Shown here one piece after another: positions 18,036 to 31,191 of a DNA stretch of 37,804 bases. Both the position numbers and the translations under genes were made by a program. The DNA lies in contig JAGUZN010000301.1 in the NCBI GenBank assembly GCA_020060775.1, forward strand, positions 1 to 37,804. The letters are read 5' to 3'. Positions within the stretch are counted from its first letter, which is position 1; each line of letters starts with the position of its first letter. The notes beneath the pieces were generated by a model. It was not told the origin of the DNA. It searched no databases and saw only the letters and a list, made by a program, of their open reading frames with translations. This DNA comes from Armatimonadota bacterium (lineage in GTDB: Bacteria; Armatimonadota; Hebobacteria; CAIYQO01).

Positions 18036-18069
18036 CCGCGGCTTTTCCTGACCGAAGCCGCGGATTTTT
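18036..18069 (+). terminator. Intrinsic terminator of the glycosidase-like gene
   Basis: CCGCGGCTT (18036-18044) pairs with AAGCCGCGG (18055-18063) around a 10-nt loop and is followed by A then TTTTT (18065-18069). It begins 5 nt after the stop codon and is one of the few hairpins here with a proper U-tract. Confidence 0.85.
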
Positions 18070-18136
18070 CGCAGGACATTAACCCATGATCGCGTACAAT
18101 GGCAACAGGGAGGTTTCACGTCCTACGTGATGCATA

Positions 18137-18895
18137 ATGGTTACTCCATCCAGCACCCCGATCCTGTATAGCGCCCGACACCTGCACGGCATGCTCTTTA
18201 CTCCGGCATCCGCGCCGTCTGCCTGCGTGGTCATCGTCCCACCGTTGTTCGAGGAAAAACGGTGCGCCCATCGCGCCCTGACGATGTGTGCGCGCGCGCT
18301 GGCGGAGGCCGGCGCAGTCGTGCTGCACCCCGATCTGACGGCCACAGGCAACAGCCAGGGACGCCTGGCGGATATTACCCTCGATGATTGGATCGACGAT
18401 ATTGTGGAGGCGGTGACGGTGGTGACTGATCGCGCGAGCGCACCGGTGCGCATCACGGGCTGCCGCGCGGGGGCGCTGCTTGCGGCGCATGCCGTTGCGC
18501 GCGGGCTGACGGTCGACCGGTTATTACTCTGGCAACCGATCGCTTCGGGTCGTGGATATCTGCAGCAAACCCGCACGCGACGCATGATCCAGCAGCATGT
18601 CGTCGGCAAGTCCACCGCGGAGGATGATCCGTATGAGGTGGAAGGACAACAACTGTCGTCCGACCTGTATACCGTATTGGAATCGCTCACATATCCCACC
18701 GCACGTTCGCTGAACGATTTGCGCTTGTTACAGTGCGGCGCCACCGACCGCCTGCTCAACGAATATCAGCGCCTGGGCGCACAACTCCCGTTCTCCTCGA
18801 TGCGCTGTGTGGTCTGCCCTCCCTTCTGGCTGCCGCACACGCCGGCCTCGTACACCGCGGTGACCGAGGCCGTGTGCCAGGAGGTGTTGGCATGA
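18137..18895 (+). CDS. Alpha/beta hydrolase of the exosortase A-associated type 2 group
   Basis: The 252-residue protein has the alpha/beta-hydrolase layout but an altered nucleophile. The elbow reads G108-C-R110-A-G112, with Arg where Ser or Cys is expected, as I recall for the type 2 hydrolases that accompany exosortase/PEP-CTERM polysaccharide loci. The other mark of that group, PPLFEEKR at 35-42, is present, as is DLTATGNSQG around 66-75. It may be non-catalytic, for example a partner of the next gene. The downstream gene overlaps it by 4 nt (ATGA), so the pair is coupled. The start at 18137 is uncertain: a GGGAGG lies about 23 nt away, too far for a standard site. Membership is inferred from motifs and from the pairing. 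Confidence 0.7.
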   Translation: MVTPSSTPILYSARHLHGMLFTPASAPSACVVIVPPLFEEKRCAHRALTMCARALAEAGAVVLHPDLTATGNSQGRLADITLDDWIDDIVEAVTVVTDRASAPVRITGCRAGALLAAHAVARGLTVDRLLLWQPIASGRGYLQQTRTRRMIQQHVVGKSTAEDDPYEVEGQQLSSDLYTVLESLTYPTARSLNDLRLLQCGATDRLLNEYQRLGAQLPFSSMRCVVCPPFWLPHTPASYTAVTEAVCQEVLA

Positions 18896-19722
18896 GCGAG
18901 GTTCCGGTGACCATTCCGGTAGCGGATACCGTGCTCATTGGTGATGTGCAACGCCATGGGCCGGAGGGCGTCCTGTTGTTGCCCGGTTGGGGCGGCACGC
19001 GCTATGGGCCGCAACGCATTCTGGTGGATACGGCATCCTCGCTGGGTGACGCGGGGTTCACGACGCTGCGCATCGACTACCGCGGGCGGGGCGATTCGCC
19101 GGGCGACAGTGCCACGGTAACGCTGGACAGCATGATCGACGATGCCGCCGCGGCTGCGCACTGGCTGCGCGCGTCGGGGATTACGCACCTACACCTTGTG
19201 GGCATCTGCTCCGGGGGGAATGTCGCATTGGGCGCTGCCAGCATCGTGCCCGATGTCCACCAGGTCATTTGCTGGTCGTTGCTGCCATTCATGGAACACA
19301 AATCACTCGTCACACCCGCCGGGCGCGACGGCGACCGCCTGCGCACCCTGGTGCGTAAAGCACTGCAGCCGGCGACGTGGACGAAGCTGCTGCGCGGGGA
19401 GGCGAACGTTCGAGGCGCGCTGCACGCGACGGCCAAAGACCCGGAGGGTGATGACGACGAACGTCGTCGAAAAACCTCATCGCGCGATCTGCTGCGCGGG
19501 TTGGAAGGGTTTAGTGGTCGCCTGCACCTGCTGTACGGCAGTGGTGATCCCCAGGCCGCAGGATCGCGCACCTTCTTTGAAGCCTGGTGTCGCCGCCATC
19601 GCATCCCGGTAGAGACGCATATCATTGACGGTGCGCCGCATAACTTTGTGACCGCCGAGTGGACGCGTCAGGTTGTGGAACGCACCGTCGACTGGATCGC
19701 CGGGGTCAGCGCAGTATCGTGA
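18892..19722 (+). CDS. Alpha/beta hydrolase of the exosortase A-associated type 1 group
   Basis: A predicted cytoplasmic serine/cysteine hydrolase of 276 residues. Visible elements are LLLPGWGGTRYGPQR (oxyanion region), the strand and turn IDYRGRGDSPGD typical of the group, the nucleophile elbow G104-I-C106-S-G108 with Cys in the nucleophile place, a late acid in YGSGDPQ and the histidine in APHNFVT. The order type 2 then type 1, with an ATGA overlap and GGAGG just upstream, matches the pair seen beside exosortase loci. No exosortase, PEP-CTERM protein or polysaccharide gene lies in this window. A region of about 80 residues between the elbow and the acid is rich in charged residues (DDDERRRKTSS). 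The substrate is unknown. Confidence 0.72.
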   Translation: MSEVPVTIPVADTVLIGDVQRHGPEGVLLLPGWGGTRYGPQRILVDTASSLGDAGFTTLRIDYRGRGDSPGDSATVTLDSMIDDAAAAAHWLRASGITHLHLVGICSGGNVALGAASIVPDVHQVICWSLLPFMEHKSLVTPAGRDGDRLRTLVRKALQPATWTKLLRGEANVRGALHATAKDPEGDDDERRRKTSSRDLLRGLEGFSGRLHLLYGSGDPQAAGSRTFFEAWCRRHRIPVETHIIDGAPHNFVTAEWTRQVVERTVDWIAGVSAVS

Positions 19723-19748
19723 ACGGCACGGGGTTTCCCGTGCCGTTC
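19721..19748. terminator. Shared hairpin between convergent genes
   Basis: A 12-bp perfect stem (19721-19732 with 19737-19748) and a 4-nt loop overlap the stop codon of the plus-strand hydrolase and lie 28 nt past the stop of the minus-strand UroD-like gene. It can serve both directions. No T-run follows on either side. Confidence 0.6.
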
Positions 19749-19776
19749 TCATGGTCTTGTTACTGCACGCAGACAT

Positions 19777-20874
19777 TCACTCGTAGCGCCCGTACTTTTC
19801 GCCGGCGTCAAAGTAGGCGAAATAGTTCTGCTCGGTCTTCGGCGAGAGCGGAATATTGATGGGCGCCGCGGTGGGCATGAGCACGAATCCCCCACCCTCC
19901 TTGGCTTCGTCCATCATCACTTTCACGCGGGCGTCGATCTCCGCGGGCGTCTCGTGCTCGAGAAATTTCAGCTCCATGTTCCCGAACAGAATCAAGTCTT
20001 TACCGTAGTGCTTTTTCACCTCGGCGAGGGTGATGTCGCCATCGGGCGGCGGCTCGAGGGGATCGATGGCGTCAGCGCCGGTTTCCACGATCAGGTCCAA
20101 TACCTGGGCGACATGCCCATGAGAGTGGATGCGCGCATAGCAGCCGTACTGGTGAATCAACTCCACCATGTCCGTCACATAGGGGACGACGAATTCCTTG
20201 AATCCGGCGGGGGGCAGGTAGGGCGGCGTACAGTACTCCGGTCCCCAGATGCGGTAAAGCGGACCGCAGCCGGCCTCCAACATGCCACGCAGGTTATGCA
20301 TGATGCGCGCGTGGGCCTGATCGCACAGGGCACGGATCAGATGGGGCTCGGTCATCGCCCAGATGGTGAACTCGCCGAACTCAAAGAGAGGCGCGACGTA
20401 GCCGATGGCATCGCCCGTATCGCAGAGCACCAGGCCATGGTCGCCGATCTTCTGCTCCAGGCGGGTGAAATCCGAGGTGTCCACCGGCATTGGGTTAAAC
20501 GGAATGGAGAGGTACCGTTCGATATCCTCCTCGGTTTTGCAGTAATGTTCCACTGTCCAGACGGTCTTCACCGAAGGCGTCTCTTTCTGTAACGTGGTCA
20601 AATCGCCTTTCGGGGTGTGCATGGTCGTGCGCCAGACTTTGTATTCATCCTCCTGCCAGATTTCGGTATCAACGGTAATGCCCTCGGGGTCCTGGGCGGT
20701 GAAGGCCCCGCAGAGCGGCAGGAGATCGACGCGCGCCCAGAGTTCATCCATCAAGCGTCGATAGGAAGGCTCTTCCTCCATCCAGCCATCGGGATAGAGT
20801 TCATACGTGGAAATCGGCACACGGTCTACCGGCTCGCGGCGCAGCGTTGCCAGCAATCGTTCTCGTCCAGTCAT
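19777..20874 (-). CDS. Uroporphyrinogen decarboxylase-family protein (methyltransferase-like)
   Basis: The fold family includes HemE and the zinc-dependent methylcobamide:CoM-type methyltransferases. This 365-residue member opens with the family start TGRERLLATLRREPVDRVP. It carries H250-S-H252-G-H254 in the second half, where methyltransferases of this family keep metal ligands, followed by GADAIDPLEPP and LILFGNMEL. It lacks the arginine-rich N-terminal substrate motif of true HemE, so a role in methyl transfer or demethylation is more likely, with unknown substrate. The start at 20874 is set by AAGGAG 6 nt upstream. It stands alone: no corrinoid protein or activator lies beside it. Confidence 0.8.
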   Translation of the reverse strand: MTGRERLLATLRREPVDRVPISTYELYPDGWMEEEPSYRRLMDELWARVDLLPLCGAFTAQDPEGITVDTEIWQEDEYKVWRTTMHTPKGDLTTLQKETPSVKTVWTVEHYCKTEEDIERYLSIPFNPMPVDTSDFTRLEQKIGDHGLVLCDTGDAIGYVAPLFEFGEFTIWAMTEPHLIRALCDQAHARIMHNLRGMLEAGCGPLYRIWGPEYCTPPYLPPAGFKEFVVPYVTDMVELIHQYGCYARIHSHGHVAQVLDLIVETGADAIDPLEPPPDGDITLAEVKKHYGKDLILFGNMELKFLEHETPAEIDARVKVMMDEAKEGGGFVLMPTAAPINIPLSPKTEQNYFAYFDAGEKYGRYE

Positions 20875-21029
20875 GTTGCGCTCCTTGTGCGAGATCAAGT
20901 CGGGGAGTCTCATGATTTATAATCTTCTTCACCCTGGCTGATTATCCTTGCGACCGGTTGCATAAGTTACCGGCACTCGCCACTATTCGTCGCAGATGGC
21001 AGGGATGATGAAATCTGCCGCGAAGGGGA

Positions 21030-21045
21030 GGAATTTCACAATTCC
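21030..21045. promoter_or_regulatory. Short palindrome in divergent promoter region
   Basis: GGAATT-TCAC-AATTCC is a perfect 6-4-6 inverted repeat in the 247-bp gap between the divergent UroD-like and DUF5107 genes. It is operator-like in size and position. I could not identify firm promoter boxes around it or a cognate regulator. Confidence 0.3.
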
Positions 21046-21121
21046 CGCTACCGAAGCTTCATAGTATTGCCGCAACGCACTATACCCCTGTGCGCCGGAC
21101 AATGCCTGTTTCGAGTTTTGG

Positions 21122-22591
21122 ATGTGTAGTATGCCGTTCACACCCTCACCCACGAGCCCGCAGAAAGCGCTTGGCGTGCGTCATGCCTCGATGCTTCTCG
21201 TACTACTTGTGCTGGTGTTGTCGTGTACAGCAGGTACCTGCCGTACCCGTTCACCTCATGGCGCGACACGCATCACGACGGGGACGGTGACCATTCCCAC
21301 CTACCCGTATGAGGATGCCCTTGTGCCCCCGCAGCCCTGGCGTATCGGGTTTGCTGACTTCTACCCGATGTGGCGCCTGCGCGAGGGGGTCGTGGGCAAA
21401 ACGCCGGTGCCGCGCGACTACGAAACGGTGGTCATGGAAAATCGTTGGTTGCGGGTGATCATTTTGCCGGAGCATGCGGGACGCATTTACCGCGTCATCG
21501 ATAAGGGGACGGGGAAAGACCTCTTCTACGTGAACCCGGTGTTCAAGCCAGTCACCTACGGCCCCCGCTTCTTCTGGTTTGTCACCGGCGGCATTGAGTT
21601 CAACGCCCATGGCAACGAAGCATGGAGCGCCCGGTGGGAGATCAGGGATGGTACGGGCGTCGTGCACCTGACCGGCATCGAGCGCGACGGAGCGGCCCGT
21701 ATGTCTGTTGACGTGTTATTGCCGCCGGATGCCGGAGCGTTGTCCATCACCACGCGACTGTTGAATCCCTATCCCTACCCCATCAACAACACCTACATGA
21801 TGAACTATATGTTCGCCACCACGCCACGTACCGAAATGATCCTCCCCTGCACCCAGGTGATCAGTCACGGGGGCACAGCAACTTTCAGCTTCGGGGGCAC
21901 GTGGCCCGATCGGGGGCAACGCTTTGCCTGGCCACGGCTGCGCGGGAAGGATGTACGATTTTACGAAAACTGGCCCGATACCTGCGGCGTGTACCAGGAT
22001 GATATGACGGAAAACTTTTCGGGACTGTACCATCACGAGACCGGAGTGGGATTCGCGCGAGTGTTTTCACTGCAGGCAATGCCCGGCGTCGAATACTTCA
22101 CCTTCGGGAATCACGCGCGCGAAAAGCTCTACCAGCCCGACAATTACACCACTGACGGCTCAGTATACGGCGAAATCATGTGTCACCTGGAAAAGTTTCC
22201 CGATTACAGGCACTATCCTCAGTTGGCCCCCTACGCCAGCATGGAATTTACCGACATCGTGTATCCGATCAGTGGACTGGGCGGGTTGCGCTATGCCGAT
22301 GCGCGCTTGGCCTACCACGTCCACATCACAGCTGACGATGGAACAGCCACACAGGCAGAACTTCGCATCAAGGGTGTGCGCCGGCAGGAAAAGGTGAAGC
22401 TACAGCTGGTTGACGCCAGGCAACGCATTCTGTCAGAACACACCATGACGCTGGATCCCACCAGGCCGGTGGTCATTCCCTTCAGCGCCGCGGATGACGT
22501 AAATCCACTGCGCGTACACATCAGGCAAGGGGATGAACTGCTCGTTGACCGCCCCATTGATCTCGTTCTAGTAAAGGAAGGCCGCTGGTGA
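21122..22591 (+). CDS. DUF5107-type lipoprotein
   Basis: The 489-residue protein resembles the DUF5107 family, a carbohydrate-mutarotase-like beta-sandwich domain usually joined to TPR repeats. Segments supporting this are VVMENRWLRVIILPEHAGRI, YRVIDKGTGKDLFYVNPVFK, the GGIEFNAHGNEAWS region, and NPYPYPINNTYMMNY. The N-terminus has a hydrophobic stretch ending in a lipobox, VLSC, with Cys35, so the mature protein is probably a lipoprotein. The C-terminal 90 residues form a beta-rich tail. The first ATG (21122) lacks a good Shine-Dalgarno and the ATG at 21131 is equally possible. The stop overlaps the GTG start of the TPR gene, so the two are coupled. The domain call is moderately sure. No enzymatic role should be assumed. 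Confidence 0.75.
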   Translation: MCSMPFTPSPTSPQKALGVRHASMLLVLLVLVLSCTAGTCRTRSPHGATRITTGTVTIPTYPYEDALVPPQPWRIGFADFYPMWRLREGVVGKTPVPRDYETVVMENRWLRVIILPEHAGRIYRVIDKGTGKDLFYVNPVFKPVTYGPRFFWFVTGGIEFNAHGNEAWSARWEIRDGTGVVHLTGIERDGAARMSVDVLLPPDAGALSITTRLLNPYPYPINNTYMMNYMFATTPRTEMILPCTQVISHGGTATFSFGGTWPDRGQRFAWPRLRGKDVRFYENWPDTCGVYQDDMTENFSGLYHHETGVGFARVFSLQAMPGVEYFTFGNHAREKLYQPDNYTTDGSVYGEIMCHLEKFPDYRHYPQLAPYASMEFTDIVYPISGLGGLRYADARLAYHVHITADDGTATQAELRIKGVRRQEKVKLQLVDARQRILSEHTMTLDPTRPVVIPFSAADDVNPLRVHIRQGDELLVDRPIDLVLVKEGRW

Positions 22592-24378
22592 AACGCCACA
22601 TCATGTTCCTGTTTGCCATGACGATACTGTCTATGCTGCTGACGGCGCCGGTGCAGGCGCAAAGCGCCGGCGAGGGCTGGCGTTACCTGCACCAGGGCAA
22701 TATTGACGGGGCACGCGGCGCCTTCGAGACCATGCTGCAAGAGGGCAACCAGGACGGCGCGTTCGGCCTGTTACTGTGCGCGGCGCGCACCCTGCAATGG
22801 CGCGAGGTAATTGACCGGGCGCAGGCGTTATCCAACACGCCGACCGCTGTGCAATTCCCGGTCGCCTACTGGCATGCCCGCGCCCTGATCGGCCGCGGCA
22901 GACTTGACGAAGCATTGCAGCGCCTGCTGGTCATTCCGGTGCAGCAACTGGACTACCGCACGGCGGCACTCGGCGCACTGCTGTGCATGGTATTGGAGGA
23001 ACCGCACGAGCTTCCGCTCTTCCGCCGGCAGTTCGCCCGGTATATGCCCGGATCACTTTTGGGCTACGTGCTCGAGCACCCGGCCTCGCCGATGCCTGGC
23101 ACACCGCGGGCGCCGTGGGTGGAGGGGTGGATGGTCACACCGACGCTGGACAGCGACATGGTGTACTTCGCCGCAGGGCAGGATCTGTTCAACAGCGGCC
23201 TGGTGTGGTACTCACCGCAGTTGCGCGCGCGCGCTGATGAGGCATTCGCGGAAGCCATTCGACGGCAACCGGATAACGCCATGGCTTATGTGTACCGCTT
23301 CCTGCTGGCGCGCATGTCCGGCGATCTGCCGGGGGCGGATGCCGCGCTCCAGCAACTCGCCGCACAACCTGACGAGCGTTTACTGGTGTTCGGCGATGAG
23401 GTGCAACCCGCACTCACCCAGGCCCTGCTCCTGGCCCCGGAGCAGGCAGCGTTCCCGCATCTGCTGGGCGCCTGGCACCTTGATCACAATTTCTATACCG
23501 GCGCAACCGCGATGCTGCAGCGCGCGCTGGAACTCGATGGGCAGCGCGCGATGACCTTGTACTATATCAGTGAGGCGCTGCAGCGTCTGGGCAAACTGGA
23601 TGAGGCGGCCAAGGCAATCGATCGCGCACTGGACATTTCCGGACCGAATGCGGCCCTGCTATTGCAGAAAGTGCATGTGCTGCGCCGGTATCCCAAGCCC
23701 ACTCGCGAACAACAAGCGCAATACGCGCAGTTGTACGAAGAAGTGATCCGCTTGGAACCGGACCGTTTTGACGCCATGGCCGAGTTGGGCTATATATACC
23801 TTGCCCTGGAGCGTCCTGATGACGCTGAACGCTGCTTCCGCGCCATGGATGGTTCGCGGTATACCACGGATGGCCCGCTCGGTGATGTCGTCAATGTGCG
23901 TGTACGGCTCATGGAAAAAGCCGGTGATCTCGACGGTGCATTGAGGGTGTATCGCCAACTGGCGGACGAATACGTTTCCGTAATCCCCGTACAGTCGCAG
24001 ATGGCGCGGATGTATGAGCGGGCCGGCAAGCACGACGACGCGCTGGTGATCTGGCGGCGTATGTCAGAGACATACCGGGAGTTTGGCCCGGCGTGGTTCG
24101 GCGACAACCCCTGGAATGTACGCGATCTCTTTGAAGCGTGTGAACGCGTGGGTGACGCCGAACTCCTGCGGGGCGTGAGCCTGCACTTGATTGCCACATT
24201 CGCACCGCGGGTTGGCCAGAACCGCTGGATTGATATCCGTCTGCAGATGGCGCGCGCTTATCGTTACCTGAGTCAGCGAGAGCTTGCGCTGGAACAACTC
24301 AATATGATTCTGGGGTTTGATAAGCATCATGCCGGCGCCAGGGCGATGCTGGAGGAATTGACTGCACCACAACAGTAA
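22588..24378 (+). CDS. Secreted tetratricopeptide-repeat protein
   Basis: The 596-residue protein starts with a signal peptide (KRHIMFLFAMTILSMLL, cleavage near VQA/QS) and then consists almost entirely of helical repeats. TPR-like units are plain in IDGARGAFETMLQEGNQDGA, in ATAMLQRALELDGQRAM followed by YYISEALQRLGKLDEAAKA, in MAELGYIYLALERPDDAERC, and in QLADEYVSVIPVQSQMARMY. Such repeats bind proteins or glycans. The GTG start at 22588 overlaps the stop of the upstream gene (GTGA), with AAAGGAAGG upstream, so the ratio to the DUF5107 lipoprotein is probably fixed by coupling. The two domains are commonly one fused protein elsewhere, which suggests they work together outside the cytoplasm. 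Confidence 0.82.
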   Translation: MKRHIMFLFAMTILSMLLTAPVQAQSAGEGWRYLHQGNIDGARGAFETMLQEGNQDGAFGLLLCAARTLQWREVIDRAQALSNTPTAVQFPVAYWHARALIGRGRLDEALQRLLVIPVQQLDYRTAALGALLCMVLEEPHELPLFRRQFARYMPGSLLGYVLEHPASPMPGTPRAPWVEGWMVTPTLDSDMVYFAAGQDLFNSGLVWYSPQLRARADEAFAEAIRRQPDNAMAYVYRFLLARMSGDLPGADAALQQLAAQPDERLLVFGDEVQPALTQALLLAPEQAAFPHLLGAWHLDHNFYTGATAMLQRALELDGQRAMTLYYISEALQRLGKLDEAAKAIDRALDISGPNAALLLQKVHVLRRYPKPTREQQAQYAQLYEEVIRLEPDRFDAMAELGYIYLALERPDDAERCFRAMDGSRYTTDGPLGDVVNVRVRLMEKAGDLDGALRVYRQLADEYVSVIPVQSQMARMYERAGKHDDALVIWRRMSETYREFGPAWFGDNPWNVRDLFEACERVGDAELLRGVSLHLIATFAPRVGQNRWIDIRLQMARAYRYLSQRELALEQLNMILGFDKHHAGARAMLEELTAPQQ

Positions 24379-24397
24379 TCGATGACGATCACGCGGA

Positions 24398-24414
24398 GCC
24401 GGTCGAGCACCGGC
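24398..24414. terminator. Small hairpin between convergent genes
   Basis: GCCGGT (24398-24403) pairs with ACCGGC (24409-24414) around 5 nt, between the TPR gene (+) and the cupin gene (-). It is short and has no T-run, so it is only a weak terminator candidate. Confidence 0.3.
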
Positions 24415-24425
24415 CCCATGTACAC

Positions 24426-24899
24426 TCAGATCACGCCATCGTTCCCAATCTGCTTATCCGCGAAGAAGTTATCCTGTGTAATCGACGGCATGGATACTTC
24501 CAGCACGAGCGCGGGGCCGATGCCGGTGAAGGAATGCCCGGTGCCGGGCGGCATGGCCACCAAATCGCCTTCGCGCATGATGCGCTCATCCTCCCCCATC
24601 TTCATGCGGATGCTGCCCTTCAGGACGAAGAAGGTCTCATGCTTCATCGTATGGTAATGGAAAGGGCAGGTTTGCCCGTCGAAGACAAAGAGGAATTTTC
24701 CACAGTAGCCAAGCGTCTTCTCGTTGGCAATCCAGAACTCTGTTTCGCCCACCTCCCGGAAACGATGAAGGCCGAAATGCAGCGGCAGCGGGGGCACGGA
24801 CGGCATCGTCAACCCCCAGGCGGCTATTTGTCGGGCGATCGCGTCCAACGCCTCTTCCCGCTCCTGACCCAGCAGTTCGACATCGAGGTACGCTGACAT
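24426..24899 (-). CDS. Single-domain cupin, possibly sugar-related
   Basis: This is a 157-residue RmlC-like cupin. The first cupin motif is complete: H81-Y-H83, then E88 and G95 (HYHTMKHETFFVLKG), which together with H122 of the second motif (GDLVAMPPGTGH) would bind one divalent metal. The C-terminal phrase LEVSMPSITQDNFFADKQIG resembles cupins acting on or sensing sugars, for example the D-lyxose isomerase and sialate-pathway groups, but I cannot fix the substrate. AAGGAG 6 nt upstream sets the ATG at 24899. It follows the superoxide dismutase gene by 170 nt with a hairpin between, so cotranscription is uncertain. Confidence 0.8.
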   Translation of the reverse strand: MSAYLDVELLGQEREEALDAIARQIAAWGLTMPSVPPLPLHFGLHRFREVGETEFWIANEKTLGYCGKFLFVFDGQTCPFHYHTMKHETFFVLKGSIRMKMGEDERIMREGDLVAMPPGTGHSFTGIGPALVLEVSMPSITQDNFFADKQIGNDGVI

Positions 24900-25013
24900 C
24901 GTCACTCCTTAGAAGCTGTGTTCGACAGATATGTGTCGCGGATCGCGCCGTAGATGTTCGCGGCGGTTTCCCAGTTACAGAGTGACGAGGGCTTCCTCGT
25001 GTGAATTTTTCGT

Positions 25014-25049
25014 GCGCACGCCACGCGCCCCCAAGCCCGTGGCGTGCGC
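25014..25049 (-). terminator. Hairpin after the superoxide dismutase gene
   Basis: A 12-bp perfect stem (25014-25025 with 25038-25049) with a 12-nt loop lies 20 nt past the superoxide dismutase stop. On the minus strand it is followed by ACGAAAAATTC, not by T, so it matches the U-tract-less hairpins elsewhere in the window. Confidence 0.5.
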
Positions 25050-25069
25050 TGTGCATGGCTGCATGACGG

Positions 25070-25684
25070 CTATGCCGCTTTGCGGCGGTCGCGGATCTCC
25101 GGGTTATTCTCAAAGCGCCGGATGACTTCATCCCAGTCGAGGTTGGCGAAGATGGCCTCGATATACCCCGGGCGTCCCGTCTGATAGTCCAGGTAGTAGG
25201 CATGTTCCCAGGCATCGACGACCAGCAACGGCGGCAATCCTGCGAGGACATTAGTCTGGTGCAGTTCAATCCACGCATTCAGCAGACGATCCCACTTGTG
25301 ATCGTAAAGTAGCACCGCCCACCCGATGCCGCGCATGGCCAGCGTGCCGAGAAAATCGTTCTTCCAATGGTCGTAACTGCCAAAGTCCTCGACGATTTTC
25401 TTGTACAGGTCGCTCTGTGGATCGAGCTGCCCGTTGCCTTTCAGATTATCGAAGTAATACTCGTGCAGGCGCATCCCATCGAATTCGAAACCGAAGCGCC
25501 GTCGCATTTCGGCAAATTCCGGCGATTTGTGTTGTTGCGCTTCGACGAGGCGCGCGGTCTCCTCCAGCAGTGTGTTCGTGTTACTCACATACCCCTGGTA
25601 TAATGTAAAGTGATTCTTCAGCGTCTCGTCGCTAATGCCTTCCATCCCCAGGATATGCGAATAATCCTTCGCCGTGTAGGCCAT
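25070..25684 (-). CDS. Divergent iron/manganese superoxide dismutase
   Basis: The enzyme would convert superoxide to hydrogen peroxide and oxygen in the cytoplasm. Likely metal ligands are H25 (KNHFTLYQGYV), H74 (GMRLHEYYFDNL), and D157 and H161 (VDAWEHAYYLDY). The last motif is the standard SOD signature. Gly70 before the second ligand together with Gln143 (LHQTN) resembles the manganese type. Two features differ from classical enzymes: the adjacent pair of histidines near the active-site tyrosine is replaced by L28-Y29, and H25 to Y32 is 7 residues rather than 8. The ATG at 25684 has GGGGAG 9 nt upstream and starts the family-like sequence MAYTAKDYSHIL; the extension to 25771 is not conserved. 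The length is 204 residues. The family is sure, the activity and metal less so. Confidence 0.82.
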   Translation of the reverse strand: MAYTAKDYSHILGMEGISDETLKNHFTLYQGYVSNTNTLLEETARLVEAQQHKSPEFAEMRRRFGFEFDGMRLHEYYFDNLKGNGQLDPQSDLYKKIVEDFGSYDHWKNDFLGTLAMRGIGWAVLLYDHKWDRLLNAWIELHQTNVLAGLPPLLVVDAWEHAYYLDYQTGRPGYIEAIFANLDWDEVIRRFENNPEIRDRRKAA

Positions 25685-25821
25685 GCCCGTTTCTCCCCTC
25701 TTGGTGTATGTCGTGCACGTCATCGCCAAGACGACGGCATCCTTCTTCAGTTCTACACTGAAACGATGCATGACAGGGCATATTCCTGTGACTTCTCACG
25801 GGCTTTGACCGGCGAATCCAC

Positions 25822-25858
25822 CAAAGAAACCACCCCGAGCTTGGAGGCTCGGGGTGGT
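25822..25858 (-). terminator. Intrinsic terminator of rpoBC
   Basis: ACCACCCCGAGC (25829-25840) pairs over 12 bp with GCTCGGGGTGGT (25847-25858) around a 6-nt loop. On the minus strand the stem is followed by TTTCTTT. It begins 27 nt after the rpoC stop. Confidence 0.8.
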
Positions 25859-25885
25859 GCGGGGTAACAACTCCGTCAACGGGGA

Positions 25886-31111
<5,226 letters not shown>

Positions 31112-31154
31112 TGTGCACCTCGCTTCTTCTGTTCAATCCAACGTATCTTCCAGG

Positions 31155-31180
31155 TGCGAGCCCGGCTCTCCGGGCTCGCA
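31155..31180 (-). other. Hairpin in the rpoB-rpoC gap
   Basis: TGCGAGCCCGG (31155-31165) pairs perfectly over 11 bp with CCGGGCTCGCA (31170-31180), with loop CTCT. It lies in the 80-nt space between rpoB and rpoC. No T-run follows. It may be an RNA processing or stability element rather than a terminator, since rpoC must be read through. Confidence 0.5.
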
Positions 31181-31191
31181 CAACGACCGTG

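Noticed and set aside
19777-20874. Annotation as HemE (uroporphyrinogen decarboxylase proper)
   Set aside because: The arginine-rich substrate motif expected near the N-terminus of HemE is absent, and the protein carries a His-rich metal-type motif instead.
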